This document shows, in pieces, positions 1-5,387 of a stretch of 5,387 nt of DNA. Where the stretch lies: assembly GCA_051649785.1 (NCBI GenBank), contig JBOFHT010000109.1, positions 1 through 5,387 of the forward strand, written 5' to 3'. The notes under the pieces were generated by a model. That model saw only the letters and a program-made list of their open reading frames with translations, was not told where the DNA came from and searched no databases. Origin of the DNA: JBOFHT01 sp051649785. Lineage in GTDB: Archaea; Methanobacteriota; Methanobacteria; Methanobacteriales; Methanobacteriaceae. A program made the position numbers and the translations under genes. Numbering within the stretch: position 1 is the stretch's first letter; every line of letters starts with the position of its first letter.

Positions 1-487
1 GACAATGAGCATCATTGATTGTTCTATTATTAAATTTTTCACTTAATTTAGACTCGCCCACACATATTTCTACAATTTTATTATTTATAATTTTAAACCC
101 TAAAATATCTTCCCCAATCATTGATGTTTCAAGATTAGGATTATATCTCAATCGAGGAACTGGAAACTCAAATCCATAAGTCTGAATCATACATTCACAA
201 CCTAAAATCTCTCCAAAATCCCCTTTTCTAGTCCTATCTGAAAAAGGAATTCTTTTAGAAATATATTTTTCAAGTTTATCAAATTTTCTGTCATTTAAGT
301 ATTTATCTCTCTTTTTAGACTTAGCATAATGATCAATAATAGTTTCTTTAAGAGGGTTTATAGCAGATTCTCTAGACTGATCTTTTTCTTTTAATCTAAT
401 TGATTTGAAATCAACATCAATTTCTTCTTCAACCATTACCCACTGTTCAATAAAATCATCTCTTTTAATAAAACCACCGAAAAACAA
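1..487 (-). CDS. HamA-like (DUF1837) PD-(D/E)XK nuclease, Hachiman defence type; 3' end off the window
   Basis: This is the N-terminal part of a protein whose frame stays open to the left edge. In Hachiman, HamA is the nuclease that partners the helicase HamB and degrades DNA during phage infection. Residues here are numbered from the ATG at 436 (145 codons visible). A charged helical N-terminus is followed by a conserved block: G-D-F-G-E-I-L at 72-78, G-E-D at 108-110, and the strand V-G-E-S-K-L at 126-131. Glu76, Asp110 and Glu128-x-Lys130 fit the catalytic set of a PD-(D/E)XK nuclease, and the spacing matches my memory of DUF1837. The start is uncertain. The frame opens after a TAA at 488-490, and TTG at 487 would leave 18 nt after the upstream gene. 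The next ATG is at 436, but the intervening residues (for example F-I-E-Q-W) look coding. Family assignment is by recognition only, and full-length relatives are about twice as long. Another DUF1837-like or restriction nuclease is possible. Confidence 0.62.
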   Translation of the reverse strand, partial: MFFGGFIKRDDFIEQWVMVEEEIDVDFKSIRLKEKDQSRESAINPLKETIIDHYAKSKKRDKYLNDRKFDKLEKYISKRIPFSDRTRKGDFGEILGCECMIQTYGFEFPVPRLRYNPNLETSMIGEDILGFKIINNKIVEICVGESKLSEKFNNRTINDAHC

Positions 488-505
488 TTATATGCCAAAA
501 AATTA

Positions 506-3412
506 TTAGTTATTTTTTATTAAATTTATTTCATCTTTATTTAACCCATACAACTCATAAACCATTTTATCAATCTTTTTATCAATAGCTAAAATCTGTT
601 TTTCTAATAATTTCTTCTCATGAGGAGTTTTAACATTAGCTAAATCTTTATTTAGTTGAATCATTTTTTCAACTAAAGTAACAAATAAATTTTGAATTCT
701 AACATTTGTAAAGATTATTGGTAAACTTCGAATATTATCTGGAAAAGCATTTAGTCCATCAGATAACATTGTTTTAAAATAAAAGTTAAGCAATGTAGAA
801 TTTAGAATTGCTAATACATACTTCAAATCAAATTTTTTAGAATAAGTTATTATCTCATCATTGATATTAATAGATCTGCGTTTTATCACTGAATCACCAA
901 TATTCTCAAACAGATGCAACATAATCATTTGTACTGTCTTTTCATTACCATAAAATTTTTCATCATCAAAGCAACCTTTTATATCAGAAGATATTTCAGA
1001 AATACAAATTTTAGGGTTCTCAAAAAGTTCTGGAAATGCAGGCCTATGTAATTTATCAGGTAAATAAAATACTAAATCGTTTGAATAGTTTATTTTATAC
1101 CTTTTTATATTTCTACCTCTTATAAACTTTTTAATTGAATCTACATTTTCAGACATACGTTCAGGATTTTTATCTTTATTAAAAACAAATTTACTCAGTT
1201 TACCTGGCTGTAATCCAAAACTTATATAACAAATATCACTCATTTTAATAGATTTTTCATCAATTTTCTTAATTATCTTCCATTTTTCATAAGTTAAATC
1301 TAATCTAAACATATGCTCTGGAATTTCTAAGAACAAGTCTTGCTGAAGATAATTTTTTTCATAATTAAAATCTCCTAAACATTGTCCCCCTTTATCAACT
1401 TTTTTAATCAAAACTTTATTTTTAGAAGAAATTTGATTTTTTATAATATAAACTATATTATCCACAGTAGCTTTTTTAAAAACTTTAATATTTCTTAAAT
1501 CAAGAATTTCATTAATTGTACATTTGTCTAAAATAATTTTTCTCAAAATAGTTCCATATTTATGAATACAAAATTTATCAGGGATAATAAAACTATTAAA
1601 TCCACCTTCTTTAAGCAAATTAATAGATTTATCCATAAACAATAAATATAAATCTATACGACCATATTTAGCAGATTCATATTTTTCTTTAAAGTAAGGT
1701 CTAACTTTTTTATCAATATTAATAATATTAACATAAGGAGGATTCCCAATAACCGCATCAAAGCCCCCATTATCAAATACTTCCTTAAATTCATCAGCCC
1801 AATCAAATGGATTAATATCAACTATCTCCTCACTACTTAAATCTTCATCAAAGATATCACTACCAATTAAACTATTCCCACAACGAATATTATCCCCTAA
1901 AAAAGGTAAAACTCTTTCTTGAAACAACTTCTGTTGAGATTCTAAAGCATCCTTATTTTCATCCTCTAAAACCTTTAACAATAAACTCAGCTTAGTAACT
2001 TCAACTGCTTGTGAATCAATATCCACACCATAAATATTATTAAGAAGAATCCTCTTTTTCTCTTTAATAGTTAAATACCAGTTCCCATTCTTACCTTGAT
2101 AAATCTTAGAATTATCTACCTTAACCTCATTAGAATAATAATCCCTATGCCAATTAAGTAAATACTTATAAGCTCCTAATAAAAATGAACCTGAACCACA
2201 AGCTGGATCAACAATACGCAATTTAGAAACTTGTTTAGGTGTTTCACATAACTTACCAACAGTATTCTCAACAATATAATCTACAATATACTGAGGAGTA
2301 TAAAAGACCCCACCAGCTTTTTTAACTTCTGCTTTCTCCTCAACTTTAGCTTGGTGACCTTTAGTCAACCTAATAACTTTCCCTAAAAACTGTTCATAAA
2401 CATTACCTAAAATTTCAGGAGATAATACTGAAAATTCATAAGGAGAATTAGGATAATAAAGGTTTTTAAAAATAGTTTTAAAGACACCATCATCAATATT
2501 TAAGCCAAGAGTTAATTTATCAGCAGGTAAACTAATTTCTTTTTCCTCTTTAAAGTGGAATAATCCCGAATTATATTTAGCATCAGCTTTAATACATAAT
2601 TTCCCAAATTCTTTATAAATATTATCCTTAGTAGTTAATTCTTTTAATCTTCCATATCGTTCTATTCCTCTATCTTCAGCCATTCTTAAAAATATTATTC
2701 TATCAATAGTTTGTTGAACTGTATAATTTAATTCTTTAACTGTAATATCTGGATTTCTAAGTGCAATATTACGAGCCAAAACTAGTCTCCAGCTATCAAT
2801 TTCCTTTAAGAATTCAGCATCAACTTCACTAGTTCCCTTCTTTCCTTTATCTTTTTTAGCAAATTTATCAAAGCTACCTTTTAAAACAGCGTCTTTAGAG
2901 AAAATGGAGTATATCTCATCCCATTTTTCAATATAATCTTTAAAACTATAAAATAAAATTCTCCCAACACTTGCTCTATCTTTAACTAATGGCCGAGTTT
3001 TAGATTCATAAACAGCTAATTCTTCAAAGTCAGTTAAAATAGATAAATCTAATTTAGCACTCCAAGCATAACGACGAAGTTGATAAGAGGGTTTAATATC
3101 ACTTTCAATATTAATAAATGGTTTTTTAGCTTCAACAAAAAAAATCCTCCTACCAGCTAATGTAAAACAATAATCAGGAGCTTTAGTACCACTACCAACT
3201 TTAATAGAATCTTCAAAAATAACATCTTTATATTGTGGAGCAGCACCTGATTTATTATTAACATCCCATCCTAATGCCTCAAAAAAAGGATTAATAAATT
3301 CTTGTTTAACTTGCTCCTCATTGTAGCTACTATTTTTATAAGCTTCAATATTTCTTTCAAATTTATTTACTAATTCAATAATTTCTTTTGGAGCTGTCAT
3401 AAAATCAACCAT
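506..3412 (-). CDS. Single-chain type IIG (Eco57I-like) restriction endonuclease / N6-adenine DNA methyltransferase
   Basis: This complete 968-residue enzyme is predicted to cut unmodified DNA and methylate adenine at its own recognition site, using S-adenosylmethionine, in the cytoplasm. The N-terminal nuclease has P79-D80 and E94-A-K96-K97, the PD-(D/E)XK signature seen in HsdR-type N-termini. Residues of about 200-365 form a helical connector. The methyltransferase then shows motif X (G-G-V-F-Y-T-P, 367-373), the SAM-binding motif I (D-P-A-C-G-S-G-S-F, 402-410), an acidic strand G-V-D-I-D (462-466), C-G-N-S-L-I-G (511-517) and the catalytic N-P-P-Y (557-560). The order X-I-IV is the gamma class. 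From about 690 to 900 lies a TaqI-like recognition domain, with R-G-R-N-I-K-R-Y at 765-772 and L-A-I-L-N-S-T at 867-873. A charged helical tail follows. No helicase motor is present, which argues against type I, III or ISP enzymes and BREX PglX. I see no frameshift. The start is ATG at 3412; Met5 is an alternative. No good Shine-Dalgarno is visible. All motifs look intact, so it is probably active. Confidence 0.93.
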   Translation of the reverse strand: MVDFMTAPKEIIELVNKFERNIEAYKNSSYNEEQVKQEFINPFFEALGWDVNNKSGAAPQYKDVIFEDSIKVGSGTKAPDYCFTLAGRRIFFVEAKKPFINIESDIKPSYQLRRYAWSAKLDLSILTDFEELAVYESKTRPLVKDRASVGRILFYSFKDYIEKWDEIYSIFSKDAVLKGSFDKFAKKDKGKKGTSEVDAEFLKEIDSWRLVLARNIALRNPDITVKELNYTVQQTIDRIIFLRMAEDRGIERYGRLKELTTKDNIYKEFGKLCIKADAKYNSGLFHFKEEKEISLPADKLTLGLNIDDGVFKTIFKNLYYPNSPYEFSVLSPEILGNVYEQFLGKVIRLTKGHQAKVEEKAEVKKAGGVFYTPQYIVDYIVENTVGKLCETPKQVSKLRIVDPACGSGSFLLGAYKYLLNWHRDYYSNEVKVDNSKIYQGKNGNWYLTIKEKKRILLNNIYGVDIDSQAVEVTKLSLLLKVLEDENKDALESQQKLFQERVLPFLGDNIRCGNSLIGSDIFDEDLSSEEIVDINPFDWADEFKEVFDNGGFDAVIGNPPYVNIINIDKKVRPYFKEKYESAKYGRIDLYLLFMDKSINLLKEGGFNSFIIPDKFCIHKYGTILRKIILDKCTINEILDLRNIKVFKKATVDNIVYIIKNQISSKNKVLIKKVDKGGQCLGDFNYEKNYLQQDLFLEIPEHMFRLDLTYEKWKIIKKIDEKSIKMSDICYISFGLQPGKLSKFVFNKDKNPERMSENVDSIKKFIRGRNIKRYKINYSNDLVFYLPDKLHRPAFPELFENPKICISEISSDIKGCFDDEKFYGNEKTVQMIMLHLFENIGDSVIKRRSININDEIITYSKKFDLKYVLAILNSTLLNFYFKTMLSDGLNAFPDNIRSLPIIFTNVRIQNLFVTLVEKMIQLNKDLANVKTPHEKKLLEKQILAIDKKIDKMVYELYGLNKDEINLIKNN

Positions 3413-3442
3413 ATAAATATTTTTAATAAGTGAACATTATAA

Positions 3443-3456
3443 GTTAATTGATTAAC
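3443..3456. promoter_or_regulatory. Palindrome between TATA box and start codon, possible operator
   Basis: GTTAATTGATTAAC consists of two perfect 6-bp inverted arms (GTTAAT and ATTAAC) around a 2-bp centre. It lies just downstream of the candidate TATA box and upstream of the expected transcription start of the restriction-modification gene. Archaeal repressors often bind there to block polymerase recruitment. No regulator gene is visible in the window, and AT-rich palindromes this short are common, so a regulatory role is a guess. Confidence 0.25.
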
Positions 3457-3460
3457 AAGA

Positions 3461-3468
3461 TATATAAA
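3461..3468 (-). promoter_or_regulatory. Candidate archaeal TATA box for the defence operon
   Basis: The minus strand reads TTTATATA here, which matches the methanogen TATA-box consensus. At the usual distance of about 25 nt, transcription would start near 3438-3442, giving a leader of about 26-30 nt before the ATG at 3412. That leader has no GGTG-type ribosome binding site. The call rests on consensus and position in a very AT-rich region where such strings occur by chance. The position is right for driving both minus-strand genes. Confidence 0.42.
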
Positions 3469-3773
3469 TAATTCGAATAATAAAAAATTATATTAATATC
3501 ACATTAAACTTATACTAATCAAACTCTATTCACTTAATCAAAGAAATACTAAATATTAATTAAATTTAATAAATAATTTATAAAAATTCTGAATAATTTT
3601 TTAAATTTTTATATAAAACTTATTCAACAAAATCCTTAAGTTAACATTATTAAATACTGAAAACTTGTATTAATAATTAATTTAATTTAATTATTCAAAA
3701 AACTATAAATAGCATAAGAAATAACTTATTATGACCTAAAAATATTAAAATTTAAATAAATATTAACAATTAT

Positions 3774-3893
3774 AGAGTCGTGATCAAAAGTCAAATTTCT
3801 AAATCAAAACTTAATTAAAATTCTTGAATTTGTAAATGAAGAAATAAATGAAGAAAATTTTTCTATATGAACAATCTTTTTGGTCAAGACTCT
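3774..3893. repeat. 120-bp segment bounded by 16-bp terminal inverted repeats, possible MITE or IS relic
   Basis: The left end reads AGAGTCGTGATCAAAA (3774-3789). The right end, read on the opposite strand from 3893 to 3878, is AGAGTCTTGACCAAAA, so 14 of 16 positions match. TAT lies immediately outside each end and could be a 3-bp target duplication, but the flanks are too AT-rich to prove it. Between the arms, a 28-codon open stretch at 3784-3867 (plus strand) has no start codon and ends in TGA; its translation is rich in Asn, Glu, Ile and Leu. This is the picture expected of a small non-autonomous element or the collapsed ends of an insertion sequence. I cannot name an IS family. The alternative is a long-range hairpin in the leader or promoter region of the transporter gene. 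Confidence 0.45.
3862..3869 (+). promoter_or_regulatory. Candidate TATA box for the MATE gene
   Basis: The string TCTATATG lies about 50 nt before the ATG at 3917. A start about 25 nt downstream, near 3890, would leave a leader of about 27 nt, similar to the one inferred for the divergent gene. A weaker alternative is TTATAA at 3893-3898, which would make the transcript nearly leaderless. Both candidates fall in or at the edge of the inverted-repeat segment. The ATG is preceded only by an A-rich stretch with no Shine-Dalgarno. Confidence 0.25.
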
Positions 3894-3916
3894 TATAACT
3901 AAAAAAATCGATAAAA

Positions 3917-5287
3917 ATGCCACAAGAAAAAACATCTGGAGTGAAAACCTTAACAGGAGACCCTAAAAAAGCTATCCTGAAATTATCAGGACCAACAATA
4001 ATATCTATGCTTTTAAGCTCATTATATACATTAATTGACGGAATATGGGTAGCTGGATTAGGTGGGGATGCATTAGCAGCTATTGGATTTGTAACACCAT
4101 TATTTATGATAGTTATGGGATTTGCAAATGGGATTGGAGCAGGTGCTACATCAGCAATATCACGTGCAATTGGAGCAAATAAAAAAAGTGAAGCAGATAA
4201 TGGAGCTATTCACTCATTACTAATTGGAATAATATTAACAGTAATATTTACAGCCGTATTCTTAATATTTTCAAAGCCAATACTTATGATACTAGGTGCT
4301 GGAGATACTGTTGATTTAGCACTTAGCTACTCAAATATACTCTTTTCTGGAACAATATTTATTGTATTTACATCAGTAGCTTATGGAATACTAAGGGCAG
4401 AAGGAAATGTAGTTAAAGTTACTTATGCAATGGCATTTGCAGCTGTTTTAAATATAATATTAGATCCAATATTTATATATACCTTGAATTTAGGAATAGC
4501 TGGAGCTGCATGGGCAACACTTATTTCTATGTCACTAGTTTCAATATTATTAGTATATTGGTTTAAAAAAAATACATATCTTAAAATAAGAAGATCTAAC
4601 TTTAAATATAATCCAACACTCATTAAAAGAATATTATCTGTGGGATTACCAGCAGGTTCAGAATTCTTGATAATATCATTACTTACTGCTTCATTAAATA
4701 TTATACTAGTAATTGTAAGTGGAGTAGATGCAGTAGCTATTTATTCAACTGGTTGGAGAGTAATAATGGTTGCATTTATACCAACAATAGCTATTGGAAT
4801 ATCAACAGTAGCTGTAACAGGAGCAACACTTGGAGCTGGGAAATTAGATAGACTAAAAACAATACAAAACTATGGAATAAAAATATCGTTAGTAATAGCT
4901 ACAGTAACAACAGCACTATCAATAATATTTGCAGGAGAAATAGCTGGATTATTTACATACTCATCAGCTACAGCTAGCTTAAAACCAATGCTAACAGAGT
5001 TTTTAAGAATTATATCTTTGTTCTATATTATAGTTCCAATAGGATTAATATCACTTTCAGTATTACAAGGATTAGGAAAAGGATTAATGTCTTTAGTACT
5101 TAATATAATAAGAGAAGTGGTATTCGTACTAATATTTGCATATATTTTAGCTATTACACTTGGTTGGGGAGAATATGGTGTATGGTGGGCTGTAATTGTA
5201 GGTAATATTTTTGGAGATATAATATCATTCATTTGGACAAGATATTATATAAATAAAGTAATAAAAAAAGAGATAATTTTAAAATAA
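3917..5287 (+). CDS. MATE-family multidrug/cation-coupled efflux transporter
   Basis: This is a complete 456-residue integral membrane protein, the usual length for the family. MATE proteins export cationic drugs, dyes or metabolites in exchange for H+ or Na+. Two homologous six-helix halves are visible. The approximate membrane segments are 20-45, 52-78, 97-117, 138-157, 166-188 and 193-215, then 237-265, 276-304, 318-345, 358-384, 391-413 and 422-446. Helix 1 carries L-I-D-G-I-W-V-A-G-L-G (39-49) with Asp41, and helix 5 carries L-D-P-I-F-I-Y (182-188) with Asp183. Both correspond to the acidic residues implicated in cation coupling in the Pyrococcus furiosus MATE protein. The second half has L-P-A-G-S-E at 244-249 and S-V-L-Q-G-L-G at 381-387. 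The sequence resembles archaeal and DinF-like members more than NorM. There is no signal peptide; a short polar N-terminus precedes helix 1. The substrate cannot be deduced. The gene is divergent from the defence operon, with no evident link. Isoleucine is encoded mostly by ATA, unlike the two minus-strand genes. Confidence 0.95.
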   Translation: MPQEKTSGVKTLTGDPKKAILKLSGPTIISMLLSSLYTLIDGIWVAGLGGDALAAIGFVTPLFMIVMGFANGIGAGATSAISRAIGANKKSEADNGAIHSLLIGIILTVIFTAVFLIFSKPILMILGAGDTVDLALSYSNILFSGTIFIVFTSVAYGILRAEGNVVKVTYAMAFAAVLNIILDPIFIYTLNLGIAGAAWATLISMSLVSILLVYWFKKNTYLKIRRSNFKYNPTLIKRILSVGLPAGSEFLIISLLTASLNIILVIVSGVDAVAIYSTGWRVIMVAFIPTIAIGISTVAVTGATLGAGKLDRLKTIQNYGIKISLVIATVTTALSIIFAGEIAGLFTYSSATASLKPMLTEFLRIISLFYIIVPIGLISLSVLQGLGKGLMSLVLNIIREVVFVLIFAYILAITLGWGEYGVWWAVIVGNIFGDIISFIWTRYYINKVIKKEIILK

Positions 5288-5306
5288 ATACAAAAGTAAC
5301 TCGAAA
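5263..5306. repeat. 44-bp exact direct repeat, copy 1, covering the MATE stop codon
   Basis: This copy starts inside the last codons of the transporter gene, includes its TAA at 5285-5287 and runs 19 nt further. It is identical base for base to 5344-5387, with a period of 81 bp. The stretch between the copies is A-rich and holds a smaller 14-bp repeat (5304-5317 and 5326-5339). Confidence 0.9.
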
Positions 5307-5343
5307 TAAAATAAAAAACAATTTTAAATAAAATAAAAAGTTA

Positions 5344-5387
5344 AAAAAAAGAGATAATTTTAAAATAAATACAAAAGTAACTCGAAA
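5344..5387. repeat. 44-bp exact direct repeat, copy 2, at the window edge
   Basis: This is the second identical copy of the sequence at 5263-5306 and it ends exactly at the last base of the window. It repeats the coding tail and stop of the transporter without the rest of the gene. It could be the second unit of a tandem array that continues outside, a small local duplication, or an assembly end where reads looped back on a repeat. No transcription terminator is recognisable between the copies. Confidence 0.85.

Larger units (their letters stand above)
3413..3773. other. AT-rich divergent intergenic region without a recognisable gene
   Basis: No reading frame of convincing length or composition was found on either strand. 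Apart from the promoter and palindrome near 3443-3468, it holds only AT-rich simple structure. There is an inverted repeat with 9-bp arms at 3672-3680 and 3687-3695, and a symmetric TATA-like string (TTTATATAAA) at 3608-3617 that could act as a promoter in either direction but has no gene at a suitable distance. I see no tRNA, rRNA, riboswitch or CRISPR repeat. Very low GC with no coding signal is usual for intergenic DNA in Methanobacteriales. Confidence 0.6.

Noticed and set aside
506..3412. BREX PglX or type ISP enzyme
   Set aside because: The N-terminal PD-(D/E)XK domain and the 968-residue length do not fit PglX, and there is no helicase domain as in type ISP enzymes.
3672..3695. Inverted repeat with 9-bp arms as a terminator or operator
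   Set aside because: The arms are pure A and T in a region of nearly pure AT, where such matches are expected by chance, and no gene ends nearby.
3848..3898. 16-codon plus-strand frame starting with ATG and ending just before the MATE gene
   Set aside because: It is too short, has no ribosome binding site, and runs through the right inverted-repeat arm, so it is probably chance.
3413..3916. CRISPR array, tRNA or riboswitch in the long intergenic region
   Set aside because: There are no regularly spaced repeats, no cloverleaf consensus and no GC-containing conserved core; the only notable structures are those listed as features.
4423..4623. Open frame of 66 codons on the minus strand
   Set aside because: It lies wholly inside the MATE gene on the opposite strand, has no recognisable domain, and its composition follows from the antisense of membrane-helix codons.
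5023..5232. Open frame of 69 codons on the minus strand
   Set aside because: It is antisense to the last helices of the MATE protein, with no promoter, ribosome site or familiar motif.
5288..5343. Transcription terminator after the MATE gene
   Set aside because: The plus strand is rich in A rather than T and there is no GC stem, so neither an archaeal oligo-T nor a bacterial hairpin terminator can be supported.

Overview
The window is a 5.4 kb AT-rich stretch with three protein-coding genes: two defence-type genes on the minus strand and one membrane transporter on the plus strand. The organism is most likely a gut-type methanogenic archaeon of the Methanobacteriales (Methanobrevibacter or Methanosphaera type). 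The reasons are very high A+T, frequent AGA and ATA codons, starts without a clear Shine-Dalgarno but with TATA-like boxes upstream, and a MATE protein that reads like those of this order. This placement is inference; an AT-rich bacterium is not excluded.

From left to right on the minus strand: positions 1-487 hold the 5' part of a gene cut by the window edge. Its product looks like HamA (DUF1837), the PD-(D/E)XK nuclease subunit of the Hachiman anti-phage system. Just upstream in transcription order, 506-3412 encodes a complete 968-residue single-chain restriction-modification enzyme. It has an N-terminal PD-(D/E)XK nuclease, a central gamma-type N6-adenine methyltransferase and a C-terminal TaqI-like recognition domain. 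The gap between the two is only 18 nt, so they are probably co-transcribed as a defence operon from a TATA-like promoter at 3461-3468. A HamB-type helicase would be expected beyond the left edge but cannot be seen.

Positions 3413-3916 form a gene-poor, extremely AT-rich divergent intergenic region. It contains the promoter of the defence genes, a small palindrome between its TATA box and the start codon, and a 120-bp segment bounded by 16-bp inverted repeats (3774-3893) that looks like a mobile-element relic.

Positions 3917-5287 on the plus strand encode a full-length 456-residue MATE-family cation-coupled exporter. Its last codons and stop lie in a 44-bp sequence that recurs exactly 81 bp downstream and ends with the window, so the right edge is either a tandem repeat or an assembly break. 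The transporter and the defence genes use isoleucine codons very differently, which suggests different histories.
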